Shown one piece after another: positions 6,125 through 8,412 of a DNA stretch of 8,412 bases (position 1 is the stretch's first letter; each line of letters begins with the position of its first letter). The notes under the pieces were generated by a model that was not told the DNA's origin, did no database searches, and saw nothing but the letters and a program-made list of their open reading frames with translations. This DNA comes from Candidatus Kuenenia stuttgartensis (GTDB lineage Bacteria; Planctomycetota; Planctomycetia; Isosphaerales; Isosphaeraceae): positions 1-8,412 of the forward strand of contig CAMBZY010000119.1 in the NCBI GenBank assembly GCA_945872325.1, in the 5' to 3' direction. The translations under genes were made by a program, and so were the position numbers.

Positions 6125-7564
6125 TTACACCAGAATCGGCTTCACCACATTCCCAAAGACATCTGTCAGGCGATAGTCGCGGCCACCGAACCGGTAAGTC
6201 AGTCGCGTGTGATCCACACCCATGGCATGAAGGATGGTGGCATGAAGGTCGTGCATGGTGACCACGTCCGAGACGGCTCGGTATCCAAATTCGTCGGTCG
6301 CTCCATAGGCCATCCCGCCCTTGACGGCCCCTCCCGCCAGCCAGCAGGAATAGCCTTGCGGGTTGTGGTCCCGGCCATCATTGCCCTGAGCAAATGGGGT
6401 TCTACCAAATTCACCGGCGCAGACCAGCAGTGTGTCCTGCCACATTCCACGTGATTTCAGGTCGTGAATTAAGGCGGCGATGGGCTGATCGACAGTTCTG
6501 GCACACTTTCCATGCTCTTCACGCAGGTTTCCGTGAGAATCCCAGGGCGAAACGAACCTTAGTCCATTGACCATGGTCAGCTCTACGAATCGCACTCCAC
6601 GCTCGATCAATCGGCGGGCAATCAAGGCCTCTTTGGCATACCTTGCCAGCAATGGTTCGGTGGAATCCACTCCATAAAGCGCTTTGGTTGCGGCGGATTC
6701 ATGGGTCAAATCGGCAGCTTCAGGCACCGCAGTCTGCATGTTTGCAGCCAATTCCATCGTGCGCACAGCCGATTCCACTGCCCGGCCTTCGTCCCCCAGT
6801 CGGTCACGGAATTCATGATCGGCGGCTCGGATAAAATCGAGGGCCATCCGTTGTTTTGCAGCAGGATGGGCTGGCGAAATATTTTCCACAATTGGGCCCT
6901 GAGCCCCTACGTGAAAAAACGCTCCAGTGTGTTCGGCTGGCAGAAAGCCGCTGGAATAGCAGCCCACACCGCCCAGGGGGATCATTCCACCATTGAGGAC
7001 GACAAAGCCGGGTAGGTTGTCGTTGTTCGTGCCAAGTCCATAACTGGCCCATGAGCCAACACTTGGGCGGCCCTGGCTACTGTTCCCTGTATGCACAAAA
7101 TAACAGGCTTGTGCATGTTCCGGAAATTCGCTGGTCAGTGACCTGATCACGCACAGGTCATCGGCATGACGGGCTAAATGTGGAAAAAGGTCGCTGATGG
7201 GCAGACCGGATTGGCCTCTTGGTTTGAAGGGCCAGACGGAGGGCAGGATTTTTCCGATCTGATCGAACTGGGTGGCGTCGATCCGCATCGGGAACGGTTT
7301 ACCAGCATCGGTGACCAGTCGAGGCTTGGGATCGAAGGTGTCCACCTGCGACATCCCCCCATCCATAAACAGAAATATCACATGTTTGGCTTTAGGCTTG
7401 AAATGGGGTTGCCCCAAGGCTCCAGGCGATTCTTCAATCGCTCTGACACCGGCTTGATTTGCCATCAGTCCAGCCAAGGCCAACTGGCCAAACCCGTTTG
7501 CATGCCGGGCCAGCCATTGGCGTCGCGAGATGTGATTGCTGCTTTGATTCGAATTCTTTTGCAT
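6125..7564 (-). CDS. DUF1501 family protein with Tat signal (alkaline-phosphatase-superfamily-like)
   Basis: A secreted or periplasmic protein of the DUF1501 family, which is abundant in planctomycetes and related by fold to sulfatases and alkaline phosphatases; its reaction is not established. The 479 residues begin with a twin-arginine signal: SRRQWLAR (13-20) followed by a hydrophobic stretch (24-35) ending near GVRA (39-42). Family motifs appear in order: VIFLFMDGGMSQVDTFDPKP (62-81), FPEHAQACYFVHTGNSSQGR (147-166), RFVELT (325-330), WDSHGN (341-346), CAGEFGRTP (382-390), GRDHNPQGYSCWLAGG (397-412) and YRFGGRDYRLTDVFG (457-471). Asp68 and the later Asp/His residues would form the expected metal centre. 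The length is normal for the family. ATG 7564 is supported by GAGGAA six bases upstream. It follows the DUF1553 gene by 29 bases, the usual order of this pair, so the two are very likely co-transcribed and act together. Confidence 0.94.
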   Translation of the reverse strand: MQKNSNQSSNHISRRQWLARHANGFGQLALAGLMANQAGVRAIEESPGALGQPHFKPKAKHVIFLFMDGGMSQVDTFDPKPRLVTDAGKPFPMRIDATQFDQIGKILPSVWPFKPRGQSGLPISDLFPHLARHADDLCVIRSLTSEFPEHAQACYFVHTGNSSQGRPSVGSWASYGLGTNNDNLPGFVVLNGGMIPLGGVGCYSSGFLPAEHTGAFFHVGAQGPIVENISPAHPAAKQRMALDFIRAADHEFRDRLGDEGRAVESAVRTMELAANMQTAVPEAADLTHESAATKALYGVDSTEPLLARYAKEALIARRLIERGVRFVELTMVNGLRFVSPWDSHGNLREEHGKCARTVDQPIAALIHDLKSRGMWQDTLLVCAGEFGRTPFAQGNDGRDHNPQGYSCWLAGGAVKGGMAYGATDEFGYRAVSDVVTMHDLHATILHAMGVDHTRLTYRFGGRDYRLTDVFGNVVKPILV

Positions 7565-7570
7565 TTGTAT

Positions 7571-7576
7571 TTCCTC
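7571..7576 (-). promoter_or_regulatory. Shine-Dalgarno site of the DUF1501 gene
   Basis: GAGGAA on the minus strand, six bases upstream of ATG 7564, within the 29-base gap after the DUF1553 stop codon. It supports translation of the second gene of the pair from its own ribosome-binding site and confirms the start. Confidence 0.65.
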
Positions 7577-7593
7577 AGCTCTGTTTCCGATGA

Positions 7594-8412
7594 TTAATCC
7601 AGATACAGGAATTCTTTGGTTTCAAACATCGCCTGAACCAGGTCAGACCAACTGTTACCTGCCTTTAAATAAGCCAGTGCCCGGCTCATTTCTTTGTCGT
7701 CAGGCGATCGGCCAAGCACTCGCAGGTATAAGGATTTTAATTTTGCAGGATCATCCAACGTGGAATTCGAGGAAAGTGATTGCCCCAAACGTTCGGATTC
7801 GCCTTTGATAAACGGGTCGTTCATCATCGCCAGAGCCTGTGCTGGCTGATTGCTCACGTTGCGTTTACCTACGGTCAGTGTTGGCCTTGGTCTGTCGAAG
7901 ATCTCCATGAATTCCACTGGGAAATTCTTGCGTACATTTAAATAAATACTTCTCCGCCCTGCCCCATCAATCGGGCCTGAAATGGGCTTTTTGTCGTCCG
8001 TCAAGCCTGGAGGCTGAGGTGTCGGCAACGGTAATCCGTGCAAGGTTCGATCCAGTCGGCCTGAGGCGGTGATTACGGCATCTCTGAGGCTCTCAGCATC
8101 AAGTCGCTTGACGGGTGCATGGGAAATCAGGCGATTGGTGGGGTCCAGTTGATTGGCCTGATTTGTGCCTCGGCTCGATTGACGATAAGCCTGACTTGTG
8201 ACGATCCTGCGAGTCATTTTTTTGATCGACCAGCCGTCCGAACTGAATTGCGTTGCGAGCCAATCAAGCAGTTCGGGATGTGAGGGAGGTTCGCCTAAAT
8301 GTCCGACATTATCCATCGTTGAAAAGAGTCCCTGACCGAAATACCAATACCAGATGCGATTGGCAATCACGCGTGATACCAGCGGATTCTCTGGCTTGAC
8401 AAGCAATTCCGC
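7594..8412 (-). CDS. DUF1553 (PSD1-type) protein, C-terminal part; N-terminus beyond right window edge
   Basis: The C-terminal 272 residues of a planctomycete DUF1553 protein. The frame is open to base 8412, so the gene enters from the right; a TTG near 8406 is not a real start because the preceding codons (Ala-Glu) continue the family match. Visible family features are NPLVSRVIANRIWYWYFGQG (9-28), HLGEPPSHPELLDWLA (38-53), GWSIKKMTRRIVTSQAYRQS (60-79), RLDAESLRDAVITASGRLD (103-121), GRRSIYLNVRKNFP, FDRP and the NQPAQALAMMN stretch near the C-terminus. Full-length relatives usually carry a signal peptide, often a cytochrome-c-like PSCyt1 domain, and DUF1549 before this region; none of that can be checked here. 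The reaction is unknown. The close DUF1501 gene downstream is the usual partner, which supports an extracytoplasmic role for the pair. Confidence 0.93.
   Translation of the reverse strand, partial: AELLVKPENPLVSRVIANRIWYWYFGQGLFSTMDNVGHLGEPPSHPELLDWLATQFSSDGWSIKKMTRRIVTSQAYRQSSRGTNQANQLDPTNRLISHAPVKRLDAESLRDAVITASGRLDRTLHGLPLPTPQPPGLTDDKKPISGPIDGAGRRSIYLNVRKNFPVEFMEIFDRPRPTLTVGKRNVSNQPAQALAMMNDPFIKGESERLGQSLSSNSTLDDPAKLKSLYLRVLGRSPDDKEMSRALAYLKAGNSWSDLVQAMFETKEFLYLD

Noticed and set aside
6113..7597. Plus-strand frames of up to 139 codons opposite the DUF1501 gene
   Set aside because: The minus strand encodes a full-length DUF1501 protein with ordered motifs and a good ribosome-binding site; the opposite frames have no recognisable domain.

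Overview
This window looks like ordinary, gene-dense chromosome from a bacterium of the phylum Planctomycetota. The strongest clue is the adjacent DUF1553-DUF1501 gene pair at the right end, an arrangement typical of planctomycetes. Moderate GC content and mostly weak ribosome-binding sites fit this. The taxon is inferred from gene content; no marker gene is present.

Left part (1-1737, minus strand): a PIG-L/LmbE-type zinc deacetylase is followed 57 bases later by an M20 metallopeptidase that runs off the left edge. A short divergent intergenic region follows (1738-1856), with a plausible sigma-70-type promoter facing the deacetylase. Centre-left (1857-3891, plus strand): a serine O-acetyltransferase of the EpsC/CysE type, which commits serine to cysteine synthesis, and a class-II SAM-dependent O-methyltransferase 55 bases downstream.

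Centre-right (3930-6055, minus strand): a small cupin thiol dioxygenase converges on the methyltransferase gene. It is the 'Gln-type' seen in 3-mercaptopropionate dioxygenases rather than the 'Arg-type' of true cysteine dioxygenases. Upstream of it, on the same strand, is a polytopic GT-C-fold glycosyltransferase resembling GT87/DUF2029. Right part (6125-8412, minus strand): a Tat-exported DUF1501 protein, preceded 29 bases upstream by the C-terminal part of a DUF1553 protein that enters from the right edge.

The minus-strand genes from 8412 to 3930 could be read as one series (gaps of 29, 69 and 68 bases), but only the DUF1553-DUF1501 pair is close enough to call a likely operon. A serine acetyltransferase and a thiol dioxygenase nearby suggest sulfur-amino-acid metabolism, but they are on opposite strands and need not cooperate. 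No RNA gene, mobile element, CRISPR array or long non-coding stretch was seen; the longest gap is about 119 bases. I found no convincing undescribed system. The most useful observations are the likely substrate class of the thiol dioxygenase, the orphan glycosyltransferase, the orphan O-methyltransferase, the tandem amidohydrolases and two start-site ambiguities.
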